Assembly: GCA_032622095.1 (NCBI GenBank)
Contig: CP136066.1
Coordinates: 118,253,319-118,317,318 of the forward strand
Length of the DNA stretch: 64,000 nt
Reading direction: 5' to 3'
DNA from: Siphonodentalium dalli
Taxonomy: Eukaryota > Mollusca > Scaphopoda > Gadilida > Siphonodentaliidae
Of the stretch, positions 48,170 through 59,280 are shown one piece after another. The notes under the pieces are model-generated. The model did not search any database. It was not told where the DNA came from and saw only the letters and a list, made by a program, of their open reading frames with translations. Numbering within the stretch: position 1 is the first letter of the stretch; each line of letters opens with the position of its first letter. The translations under genes and the position numbers were made by a program.

Positions 48170-48848
48170 AGAAGTTCCTTCATTTCTCTCTCAATCATGT
48201 ATGTTGGTATCTAACTGACAATGCAGTTAGCTGATACAGCATAGGCTACAGTCGCTACACCGTTTACATGTGTGTCTTCATTGCATCATGTTTTATAGCT
48301 GAAAAAACTAAATTTAACAAGGCGCAACATAATGAAATGATCAGAATATTAAATTTAAAGCATATCAATGACTGCTATTGATCAAGTTATGTTGTCCAAG
48401 CTGTGTTTCACTTGACAACATATTGTTTATGTGATGTCACAGTCTTAGAGACTTTAAACGGCTTTCTCTTTATATTGAATCAGGCCTGAACCCAATCAGT
48501 GTTTTTGGGAATACATGTATTAGTAGTGACATGAATTATTATGATGTAACATGATTTTTGAAGTAAAAAGAAGCATTCTGAAGTAATTTATCATCTGCAT
48601 TTTATAACATTTTCAAGCTTGAGTTAGTGGTGGAACGTTCCTATTTAGCCAGTACGTTAAACATCACGTCATTGGCTTTGAAATTTAACAAAATGGGGCA
48701 AAAGCATAGGGGTTACCATAAAACCCCAACTGTTATAATTTATAATAATTGAAGTAATACATGGGGTGTCATATATCATTTTAATCGGCATGACTCCAGA
48801 AATATGGTTATGTAGTCCCGATGACCGGAAAATGATATTGCATATCTC
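48170..48848. other. Interior of L, nothing recognised
   Basis: No ORF of note and no repeat structure was identified between the 145-bp array and element Q. Confidence 0.4.
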
Positions 48849-48852
48849 TTAA

Positions 48853-49474
48853 GGTAACACTCCACAGTTTCGAATGATCAGTAGGGGTGATTTTATAGAT
48901 ATAAAGTGCTAGTGGTTTCTGGCACCATTCATGTGGTATGTATATTGAGAGAAGGTGTGATATGTATTTGGGTAATTTTAGAAGGTGTTCTAGACTGATG
49001 AAAAAATTAAGTGCAAGTGACCTTGACCCCACCCATAGACAGCAGTAGCGTTTTCTGAGAAACAGTGGCTCTAGATACTGGGTCAATATTTTAGCACCCA
49101 AAATTTGTCATCTGCATTAAAAATTGATTTTCTAGAATTGTAAACGGCGAAAGTTTGAAATTTGTTCATGTTGATGTTGGAAGCCAGAGGCCTTTGAACC
49201 AACATAGGTGACCATGCTTGGGTATCAATATGCAATATTTTGGTCATTTTTTTAATAAAAATCACATTTCGATCAAAAGATCAAGGGCCATAACTCTTGA
49301 TAGCCCATATATTATGGGCATTATGTATCAAATTCTGAATGCCTATGCTGTACTAATTTATGGCATATATATATATTGTCTATATGGTTTGGGATCATAA
49401 TCCAGATAAATATTCAATGAATATATGCTCCCCCTATTGCTGGGCCCCCTACCTGTTGAAACTGGAGTGTCACC
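48853..49474. mobile_element. Element Q: TTAA-flanked MITE
   Basis: Flanked by TTAA (48849-48852, 49475-49478). Left end GGTAACACTCCACAGTTTCG; right end GAAACTGGAGTGTCACC. 622 bp, no ORF longer than 97 codons and none recognised. piggyBac- or Kolobok-like by TSD. Its TIR differs from K, so it is a separate TTAA family. Confidence 0.8.
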
Positions 49475-49970
49475 TTAATTCTGCATTTTTAGTCATTTGT
49501 TTGACCGGAAATAGTTGATTCCGCTATTAGATTTTGATTCGAATATGAACCTATTGAATTTAAATAGAACGTTATTAATTGTGCATTGGTGATAATTTAT
49601 ATCTATTAAATATAAAAATGACAAGGTCTATTAGTTTTATAACGATAATCATTGCTCGTGGGAAATCATCTATTGGTTTGAAATATCTTTATTGATTAAG
49701 AAAATATGGCTATTGAAACATTGATTACGAATCTATATCTATTAAAACGGAACTGTCTCTTATTGAATCCAAGAACGATTATTGGTTTGGAAATGGAGTC
49801 TATTGGTTTGAAATATAGATTGCCATTGATTAAGAAAATATGGCTATTGAAACGGAACTGTCTCTTATTGAATCCAAGAACGACTATTGGTTTGAAAATA
49901 GAGACTATTGTTTTCACAAACCACCATTAACTTTTATTTCATGTAATTTCCGACCGAATGGCCGCCCATA

Positions 49971-50055
49971 CGTAACATTACTTCGTACTCAACAGACTTT
50001 CAAATAATGGTAATCTGGTTACCCCATTCTACGACTATATAAACCAACAACAACA
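49971..50055. mobile_element. K3 MITE, right part
   Basis: CGTAACATTACTTCGTACTC, AACAGACTTTCAAA and CCAACAACAAC align with K1 3458-3552, continuing the copy split by L. The terminal GTACAGTACCCCT is missing, so the right end is decayed or deleted. Confidence 0.8.
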
Positions 50056-51029
50056 CATGTACAAAGGATTTTATACTTGGTTTTTCGATTGCATAACAAT
50101 GTCAAATGTAATCAAAGCGAAATAACGGACAACCCCTCGGGCAAGTTCTATACACATTTGTACGCAACGTGTACCCCAACATGCTCAATGTCACGCCCAA
50201 TAAAACTGAAACCAGTAGTTCGGCTGTAGTCGCCTTCGGGTTACCGGTTGATCAACCTTCAACAATTTTCCGAAGCGTCCGACCGAGCATTCACCGTAAA
50301 TCCGATAATTTGGGACAATTGTATATTGGAGACACATATTATGCGACTGTGGGGTCTGACCAATTCGCTTGAGCTAAATCAAGCGTTTACTAGTCGTACA
50401 AAGGGAATACGATAATTCACAGGTATGCATACAAGTAATGGTGTTGGTAAAGTTGATTTTCACGGCACGGAGACAATATTAAAATAGAAAACTTCATGTC
50501 AGTTTGTAGAAAGTTGTTGCAGAAATGACCAGAAACAGGACTTGGGTTTGCAGAATTGGTTAGTATGCATCTACTAATTGTTGTTGAATATAATCTTCGC
50601 ATTTTAGAACAAATGAAACTTCAATTGATATTTTTTACTGTGGTTTGTCGTCGTTTCAGCCACTATGTCATACGTCGGCGGTAAGTCATAATCGCAACAT
50701 GGCAGCACAAGCAAGATTCAGATATTCGAGGTTAAAATAACGTAAAGACTTTCACTGGGGTTCAGTTATAATGTAGAGAACAGAGAAATAATGTCAGTGT
50801 ATCAATCTGCATCTTTGCCTTGATGTTTGAATGCGTATAGGATTGCATGGATGTCAGAATTTCGGAAACAAAGCTCTTTTTCCAGAAGACTATATGTAAT
50901 CCGAGAGCCTGCTTGGTTCTATTTGCACAATCGCGTACGAAAGGTTTGATGCCCCAGATTTGTTCCACCCCAGAAACGTTCAAAGAAATCCAATTTCTTA
51001 AGTTCCGCATTCCTGTCGTTTAGAGACCC
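50056..51029. other. Gene-free stretch
   Basis: No repeat structure was recognised. ORFs at 50169-50372 (plus) and 50762-51010 (minus) are under 85 codons and match nothing I know. Confidence 0.4.
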
Positions 51030-51395
51030 CACAAAAAAACCCAAAATGACTTCTATTTGCACTTTTGAGTATAAAGCTGATTTTTATATTACTATAGTCT
51101 GGTCGATAGTGCTCCAGCAATCACTGATCAACAATACACAATTTCTTAAACGAAATTTCCTGGCGTTTTCATTTCAGAAGGGGGTTTTTGATGGTATTCC
51201 CAAAACCCCGAAAAATGACTTCTATTTGCACGTTCCAGTCCAAAGCTGATTTTTGTATTAATTGTGCTCTAGTCATCACTGATCGACGACACACACTTTC
51301 TGAAACGAAATTCCCTGGCTTTTTCATTTCAGAAGGGGTTTTTGAATGTACCCCCTAAAACCCGAAAATTTACTTTTATTTGCACATACTGTGGA
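51030..51395. repeat. Direct repeat, about 164-bp unit, two to three copies
   Basis: AAATGACTTCTATTTGCAC occurs near 51041 and 51205, with a degraded third start near 51368. CGAAATT(T/C)CCTGGC(G/T)TTTTC and AGAAGGGG are shared. Confidence 0.7.
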
Positions 51396-52124
51396 ATATA
51401 AATCACAATTGTGAGGTGAACCCGGAATACATTTATAATAAGCTGTTTTGGTGTATACTCTGTAAATAATACAAATATGCTGACCACAAACGTTCCCTAA
51501 CTGCTAAATATGATCAAACAGCCAAAATTTCCGGGCGTTTCAGGAGAATTTTTTTTTATTTTTAGGTAAAAAAAAATGCAGAAAAACATGTAAGAAAATG
51601 AACATTGAAATATTAGTCCGGGAACCATTGAAAATTGAAATATTAGTCCGGGAATATTGCACTCTCAGGATTAAACTTCATTCATTGTTTTGTCCGTCAG
51701 GATGTCTGCTCAAACTTTTCGACGTTAAAAGGTGACAGTGTATGCACCTGGTAATATGGTGGTCATTTCAGGGAGTATACACCCATCACTTACTACATAA
51801 ATTTAAAACAAAACACATTGTTCTTGTTTCCATGTCATATGCCTGTCATTTAATGCATAACTTGACTGTACAAATCCAAAATGGAGGACAAAATGTCAAC
51901 CGGAAGTAATAAAAAAGAGCATTTTACGGTAACTTTCACCATAGGTGCCAGTTGCGCCACCATACATGATGTCCAATCCTAATCGGAAAATAGTAAGTTT
52001 TAACCCGAGTTTTCCTTAAATGGCGACGAATATGGCAATCGGAAGTCAACAATTGAAGTGCTTTTTTAATTTCTAACTTTTTAAACTAAATCTTCAAATA
52101 TCGGATAAATATACAAATAAGTAT
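51396..52124. other. Gene-free stretch
   Basis: Nothing codable. TTGAAATATTAGTCCGGGAA is present twice in direct order near 51606-51655. Confidence 0.4.
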
Positions 52125-52680
52125 TGCTATATATTACATCATACGAGTTTCCAAAACCAACTAGTTTCAGGATACATCTTATGAGTATCGCAACCCACCT
52201 AACAACTGTACCAAACCATATACTGAGTCACCTACCTAGTATCCAAAACCAATCTGTGAACATCCCGATCCATACGTCTTGTGCCCCAAATTCAAATATT
52301 GTCCCGAGTAAACCATCGTAAATAACTAATGATCCACCCAACGAGTTTCCCAAACAACCAAGTATTGCCCCAAACCATATGAAACTGGTTTCCAACCCAC
52401 ACATCTGGTGTCCTATAACCCCACACAATGAGTGTCACAAGCCACCACAGCCCATCTAAATTCACCTGATTATTATCGCAACCCCGCAACGATTGTTCCA
52501 AACCACAGTGCATGGTAGTGCCCCAAACAATACAACTTGTGTTCCAAACTACACATAGATTTTGTCCCAAACTAACAAAAAATGAGTGTCCCTAACCATC
52601 CAACGAGTGATCCAAACCAAAAGAGTGTCCCAAACCATCCAGCGAGTGTTCGAAAGGAAATGAGTGTCTAGGGAAGATAT
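52125..52680. repeat. Degenerate minisatellite built on CCAAACCA / GAGTGTCC
   Basis: The phrases TCCAAACCA, CCCAAACCAT and GAGTGT alternate at about 30-35 bp (shorter steps at the right end) over more than 500 bp. ORFs on both strands are by-products of the repeat. Confidence 0.65.
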
Positions 52681-52689
52681 ATTCATTTA

Positions 52690-53440
52690 TCAAAACCGCA
52701 TGGTCTGGTTTGGTGATACCCTCGGTTTTGGCGATACCACGTACACGGGGGTGTACTTGCTTCAATTCTTATTATATATTGTGATAATAGAACCCACAGG
52801 CCCTGAATCCTGGATACACCCGGCATCGAGCACATAGTTAAAGACACGGTTGACCTTGGCGGTGGGTATCCTGTGAAAATATCTCCACCCGTCAAAAACC
52901 GCCACAAACAGAAAGAACATCAAAATGTAGATAGGCTTTGTCCGTATACAAATAAGAAATATCGCATAAACAGTATGTTATGGTCATATGTTTGACCATT
53001 GTTATGTATACAAAAGTATAAAAAGTTACTTTTCTGGTGTTTGTTTATATTATGATGGTAAACATAAAGAGCGTTCTTTGTTGGTGAATACCTGATATGG
53101 AACTAATAAAGAGCGTTTATGCCATTTGTGTGTGATTAGCCAGTAGCATTGTGCTGTCTTCTGTAACACAATCAGGCTCTTGCCTATGTAAAATATAGTA
53201 GGTATTTATGATAACATGCTGTTTACGCGATGGTCATGGTATATATGAACGGAACTGTATGCGTTTTAATGTTTTTCTGTTTACGGTGTTTGGAACAAAT
53301 ATGAATATTTTCGACAATTAAGGCCGCACGTGCCTTTAAAGAGTTTTATCAATGACCATCATGAGTTTTCAAACAGAAGCTTTCAGGCACAATCAGTGTG
53401 GGTGTTCTAATCACGAACCGAACAGTAATTATTTTCCTTG
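52690..53440. other. Gene-free stretch
   Basis: No gene or delimitable element. TAAAGAGCGTT words recur (53068, 53108). Confidence 0.35.
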
Positions 53441-53579
53441 TATATTAGTCCAGGAGATATTGGTCGACCTCTGCACCCCCCCCCCCCCCAGGACTCAACT
53501 TCACCCCACTAATTTTCTTCCTTAAGGTCTCCTCTAATTTTTTTCACTTGTTAACAAGAAGAAAAAGTGGCCGCAGAGA

Positions 53580-54665
53580 CTCCAGACAAGATGGCGTCCA
53601 TCATGGCGGCCATTTTTTTTAAATGCACCAGGTCTCTTTAATCGCCGTTATAGTAAAGATGATATCACATGCGGTCTTGTTTTCCGCTCGATTCGTTATG
53701 CTAATATACATCCCTTACAAATTAGCCAAAAATCCGACACCAGAATCCAATATGGCGGCCAAGATGGCCGCCGAAATATGAAAATATGCTATTTTTCTTA
53801 CATGTTACCACATTTCGTTTGTCTCTGTGGGAAAATGTTGGCATCTTTGCGTCATCTTATACATTTATCATATAGAGGAGTCATTGGCGACCACATGGGG
53901 ACCATAATATACATTCATTGCAGGATATTTTTATCCGATATCACGTTTTCCCAAATGCCGGTATAATATGTCAAAGCCGAATATACGTTAATAACGCGAT
54001 GTAATGTTTCGAATCAATGAATGTTATTGCTATTATAACAACACCCATGCATATATATGTGCAGGAGATACTCGACCTAGGATTCCTCTTATACCTGAGA
54101 TGGGGAATATTTACCCAAATCCAAGATGGCGGCCAAAATGGCCACCAGAAATAAAAAATCGCCAAAAATCGTTTATTCTAACATCAGTGAGCATTATTGT
54201 CATGAAAACTCCACACCTGCTTACTATTGTGAGTTGGGAACACTTAGCCGAAGAACTTTCCTTGTACCATATCCAAATAAAAGTCCCCCAAATCCAAAAT
54301 GGCGCCCACGATGGCGGACAGATTTTGAAAAATCACCGAAATTCCCTCATATTCACATCATTGGGCATTATTGTCGAGAGAACTCCACCCATACTTACAT
54401 TTGAGTTGGAAATACTGAGGTGAGGTAATTACATTACATCTCATGCAAGAAATTGTTTTCCAAATCGAAGATGGCGGCCAAAATGGCGACCGAAATTTTT
54501 AAAACAAGTCTACATTCCTTTACTTTCTTACGATGGGCGTTATTGTTTCGCGATTTCTATCCACCATTACATGTTGATATGGAATAGTGACATGAAGTAT
54601 TCATTAGGGTTTGGCAATTGATAATCACAGCCAAGATCGCTGCTAAATTGGCCGCTAGAAATTGA
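53580..54665. repeat. About 170-bp repeats with paired YY1-like motifs, left arm of V
   Basis: AAGATGGCGGCC-type words occur in close pairs at about 53588/53600, 53751/53761, 54123/54135, 54297/54309, 54468/54479 and 54633. Spacing is about 163-187 bp or a multiple. AAGATGGCGGC is the known consensus of the zinc-finger factor YY1; binding here is an inference. The mirror set lies at 57280-58360. Confidence 0.7.
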
Positions 54666-57279
54666 AAAGATATCGATATTTTCACATATTAATTTCAACT
54701 TTTTGTCATAATATCGGTATGTATGGACGAAACTGTACATAAACCATCTACTAGTTCAACTTAAAGGTATCAAAACGCATAACATAGCTCGTATCCTTCT
54801 GGAAAGATGAAAACCCACAATTAATATCGCGATGTGCCATTTCAAAATCCATTTTCCACTTAGCGCCGATAATGGCCGTAAGCGTAGGTACGCCGAATAG
54901 TTATATCAGAACAATTACCTGATAACATATTCTGATTTGCCACGACACATCCATAATTATCTGGACCAGCTTCCACTGATTTGTCTGATAAATCTAGGTC
55001 GCCCACAGCGACAAAGTATTCACCACGTCCTGGGAGTAGGGTCCCTCTAATCATAATGTTTCAAACAATTCATTTTCCGGTGTCTAGCTTACGATTTTAA
55101 ATATTTGCTAAATATGATATTTGTGCGTCATCTTGAACTAGGAAGGCATATGACCGATGAGTATACAAGCTTACAGAAGGTCATCTCTATGTATGTGTCT
55201 CATACCCCGTGGGGATAACGGCATGTACACCTGGCGAACCAGTTAGCTAGTCACTTCTCAATAGATGGTTCGTCAACTCACAAACTCAGCGAACGCATTG
55301 GCATATGTGGACAACTTCGACAGTGTTTCGAAAGTTGCTAGCTGTCTCATTCCCTTGGACAGAAGTCTATCTGATAAGGAGAAGACCATGGTGTACAGAC
55401 TACCCACACTTCTTGACCATGATCCGAAGCAAACTGTGTGACGCCCCGCAGTTGTCTCGTCGAATATCCCCCAGCAGAGAAGAACAATGCTCGCGGTGCT
55501 AGTTTGTGGACATGCGCCATGATAGTGGGAATGAAATGGCCACGGTAAACACCACCCCTACACCTGGTGCATGTCATGGTTTTATTTGGTGTGGTAAGAT
55601 TGTATTTCCACATCCGTTTCGAAGCCTTTCTGATTCAACTACGTACATTTTTGTCTGGATAATACTATGCTAGCCTCCCTCAAAACAGTCGGATGGACTA
55701 AAGGAGAATGTCTTTATAGCATGAATGTATGCGTTTTTTTTATCCTCTCTCAGGGTTAGTGTCAGTATGTGGGCGGTATTATTCAAGAAAATGTCAGGAA
55801 CTGTGGTGCATTTATTTCATTATGTATTTAAAGAACAATTTACAGTCTCGATGACAATGGCTGTCACGGTGGACGTTGGGAAACGCGACCTTTATTATCA
55901 TATAGCTTTATATATATATAACTTTAGAATATAGTAGTTAATGTCTCATGCAGGAAAATGGTCGCAATGGTGATGTTACCAACAAATCACTTGGTGTACC
56001 AACGTTTGTTGAACTGAATGCAAGAGCTCATCAACGTAACATTCCTCTGGATGTTCTTCGCGTTGAATATTTCACCCTTTTGTTGATGGCATTTGTACTT
56101 TCTTGAACCATACCACCCAGCGTGAGTGTGACATATCATCCAACTATCAAATGTATCGCCTTTAAGACTACACCCCAGTCTTGGTGGGGCTTATACAGGA
56201 GTAGCCAATGGCACACGCCTGATCCAGTTGTTTAAGAACGGCTTCCAAACTGATGGGAACATACAATCTTAGCATACAAGGAAAGCAAAGCCACACATGA
56301 GATCATGTCTGAATCGAAAACATAACAAAATAAGGGGCGGTGCAGTCATGGCCCAATTTCATTTCCACTATCATGACACATACCCACAAACTAGCACCGT
56401 GTGTATTGTTATCATCTGCTTGGAGCTGTTCGGTGAGACGATTGCTGGACGCCAACAAGCTTGTTCTTATGATCATGTTCAAGGAGTTTGTGTTTATTAT
56501 ACATTATGGTCTTCTACGCCTTAGCAGAAATGCATCCGTCAAATGTCGGGCTTTCAACATTATAAGCCATATACAGAAGTTGTCCGGGTACGCCAGTGCA
56601 TTAGATGAGTATGTGAATTGATGAACCATATATTGAGAAGTGGCTATCTGCGAAGATCACCAGGTGTACATGTTGTTATCCCCATTAGGTCACCAAAGCT
56701 GACAAGACGCAGATAGATAGGTCCTCCTCAAAGCTAGTATACGCATCGACCGAATACCTTTCTAGTGGATCGCACAAGATTACGTCTATACTCGTATGTA
56801 GCATCTGAATTATACCATAAGATATACCACGAATGAAGCTCGCTAAGAATTCCAAGCTTTCGAAACAAACACGTGAGCTGGACACCGGCATATGTATTGT
56901 TTGAAACATTCCGATTAGTGGGACCCTTCTACAAAGAAGTGTAGTAAACTGTTGTTGCGAGCGAGATAGATTAATCTGACGAAGAGACGGAAACGGGTCT
57001 CGATAATGCTGAATGTGGCAATTCAGAATAAGCTCAGGTACTGTTGTTTTGATTTTTGGAAGTCGTAATATGACTATTCGGCGCACCTATATACGGTTAC
57101 GCCAGTATGAGCCCTTGTTGGAGAATGGATTTTGAAATGCCACATCGCGATTGTGGGTTTTCATCCTTCCAAAAGGCTACGACTTACGTTGGAACTAATA
57201 GATGACTTATATTATGTACCGTTTCGTCTATACAAATCGATATTATGACAAAAAGCTGAAATTAGTATGTGATAATATC

Positions 57280-58360
57280 GGCTTCTTTTCAATTTCTGGC
57301 CGCCAGTTCGGCCGCCATATTGACTGTGAGTATCACTTGCCAAACCCTAATGAACAATTCATACATATCAACATGTAATGGTGGGTAGAAATCGCGAAAG
57401 AATAACGCCATTCTAAGAAAGTAAAGGAATGTAGGCGTGTTTTCAAATTTCGGTTGCCATTTTGGCCACCATCTTCGTTTTGGAAAACCATTTCTTGCAT
57501 GAGATGTAAGGTAATTACTTCACCTCAGTATTTCCAACTCAACTGTAAGCATGGGTGGAGTTGTCTCGACAATAATACCCAATGATGTAAATATGAGGAA
57601 ATTTCGGTGATTTTTCAAAATATGTCCGCCATTGTGGGCGCCATTTTGGATTTGGGGGACTTTTATTTGGATATGGTACAAGGAAAGTTCTTCGGCTAAG
57701 TGTTCAAAACTCACAATAGTAAGCAGGTGTGGAGTTTTCATGACAATAATGCTCACTGATGTTAAAATAAGCGATAATCGGCGATTTTTTATTTCTGGTG
57801 GCCATTTTGGCCGCCATCTTGGATTTGGGTAAATATTCATCAACTCAGGTATAAGAGGAATCCTAGCTCGAGTATCTCCTGCACATATATATGCATGGGT
57901 GTTGTTATAATAGCAATAACAGTCATTGATTCGAAACATTACATCGCGTTATTAACGTAGATTCGGCTTTGACCTATTATACCGGCATTTGGGAAAACGT
58001 GATATCGGACAAAAATATCCAGCAATGAATGTATATTATGGTCCCCATGTGGTCGATAATGACTCCTCTATATGATAAATGTATAAGATGACGCAAAGAT
58101 GCCAACATTTTCCCACAGAGACAAACGAAAGGTGGTAACATGTAAGAAAAATAGCATATTTTCACATTTCGGCGGCCATCTTGGCCGCCATATTGGATTC
58201 TGGTGTCGGATTATTGGCTAATTTGTAAGGGTTGTATATTAGCATAACGAATCGAGCGGAAAACAAGACCGCATGTGATATCATCTTTACTATAACGACG
58301 ATTAAAGAGACCTGGTGCATTTAAAAAAAATGGCCGCCATGATGGACGCCATCTTGTCTG
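57280..58360. repeat. About 170-bp repeats with paired YY1-like motifs, right arm of V
   Basis: Inverted counterparts of the left arm set, for example GGCCGCCATCTTGG near 57815 and 58185, and GGCCGCCATGATGGACGCC near 58333. The pairs are maintained in the same order. Confidence 0.7.
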
Positions 58361-58584
58361 GAGTCTCTGCGGCCACTTTATTTTCTTGTTAACAAGTGAA
58401 AAAAATTAGAGGAGACCTTAAGGAAGAAAATTAGTGGGGTGAAGTTGAGTCCTGGGGGGGGGGGTGCAGAGGTCGACCAATATCTCCTGGACTATATATG
58501 TTGATCCGCAAACATGTCACTAGGCCGATATTTTGTGCAATACAAAAAAAAACACTATATAGAAAACTAATTCGTCCCTGTTAA

Positions 58585-58835
58585 ACGGGTACTCTACGCC
58601 ATTTTCAATAAATTCCCGGTGACAACAACGATCTAATATCGAAACTATATAGAAAACTAAGTATTTGAGTCGAAGATGTATTTTGTAAACGTTCAGGTTA
58701 ATAAGTTATCTTAAAATCGAAGTTAATAATTTATATAAATTTAATTTATGGCTGGGGTCATAAATTGAATTACGAATTTCCGTGTACAAAACGTAATCAA
58801 ATTAATTCACGGATAATGGATTGGGCAAAGCGTGG
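58585..58835. mobile_element. K2: left half of a K-family MITE
   Basis: Preceded by TTAA (58581-58584). The run ACGCCATTTTCAATAAATTC and GAGTCGAAGATGTATT matches K1 2990-3075. The K match fades near 58830, next to M. The right half is absent. Confidence 0.75.
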
Positions 58836-58872
58836 CACACATGACTATCCAATGACTTATTAACGCCCTCGG

Positions 58873-59095
58873 GTGTATACTGTCCTATATATTATATATA
58901 GCTGTGGTTCACTGGGCGTTTTATTAATATATAATGGGTTTTTCCGGTTGTGACAATTCGCAGTAAGTCCCTATTTGCGGATGTCTATTTGCGGAGGTCC
59001 CCGAATTCGCGGAGATCCCCTGAAATGGTCGAAATATGTTGATTTTAATGAGGGAACGAATATGTCAATTGATACGTATTTTAAACAAATAACGA
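58873..59095. mobile_element. Element M end, copy 2
   Basis: Opens GTGTATACTGTCCTATA and holds TTTGCGGATG, TTTGCGGAGG and TTCGCGGAGA words. It then matches the inverse of 37455-37600 through TGGTCGAAATAT and TTGATACGTATTTTAAA. Its other end is not in the window. Confidence 0.65.
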
Positions 59096-59123
59096 CACGA
59101 TCATCATAATAGTGGTTTGTTCT

Positions 59124-59165
59124 GTCAATCATATCATCATCATCATCATCATCATAATCATAATA
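59124..59165. repeat. (ATC)n microsatellite, probable LINE 3' tail
   Basis: About eight ATC repeats directly after the 3' untranslated region of the minus-strand LINE remnant (on its strand TGATGA repeats). Simple-repeat tails are usual for CR1/L2/Jockey-side LINEs. Confidence 0.7.
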
Positions 59166-59280
59166 CGGAACAAGTCAAGATTGCGACTTTTCGTCCCAAT
59201 AACATTATTTGCAATGGTTGTTTACAAATATATGTACATGTATCGTCATTCGATATTTACTTGTGAGTCACTTTAACATA

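Larger units (their letters stand above)
38078..49970. mobile_element. Element L: 11.9-kb TIR element, 6-bp TSD, split a K MITE
   Basis: Left end TATGGGCGGCCATTCGGTCG (38078); right end CGACCGAATGGCCGCCCATA to 49970. CGTAAC flanks both (38072-38077, 49971-49976), and joining the flanks restores a continuous K element. Arms (38078-38312 plus 40800-41060, against about 49490-49970) iterate AAACCAATA and AAGAGACAGTTCCGTTT. The TATGGG start and 6-bp TSD match C2. Interior: E, a W fragment, C3, O, a 145-bp array and Q. No transposase, though much of the interior is unexplained. Confidence 0.85.
53446..58494. mobile_element. Element V: 5.05-kb giant palindromic fold-back element
   Basis: Starts TAGTCCAGGAGATATTGGTC and ends with the inverse. 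TATAT flanks both sides, a weak low-complexity TSD. The two halves are inverted copies nearly to the centre near 55970. Outer 1.6 kb arms are very similar; inner 0.6-0.8 kb portions (about 55090-55650 against 56230-56875) are clearly more diverged but still alignable. No transposase motif is found. Two 139-codon ORFs (54004-54423 plus, 57520-57939 minus) are the same repeat-derived reading frame in each arm. A 133-codon minus-strand ORF at 56685-57086 is unrecognised; its left-arm counterpart has stops. Confidence 0.9.

Noticed and set aside
38078-49970. Polinton/Maverick virus-like transposon on the basis of the 6-bp TSD
   Set aside because: Ends are TATGGG rather than AG-type and there is no polymerase, integrase or capsid-like coding sequence in L.
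54004-54423. 139-codon ORF repeated in both V arms as a conserved gene
   Set aside because: The frame runs through the 170-bp AAGATGGCGGCC repeats; amino-acid changes look about as frequent as DNA changes, so no sign of purifying selection.
56685-57086. 133-codon ORF in V as a transposase
   Set aside because: No catalytic triad or DNA-binding motif is visible and the mirrored sequence in the other arm contains stops; kept as unrecognised.
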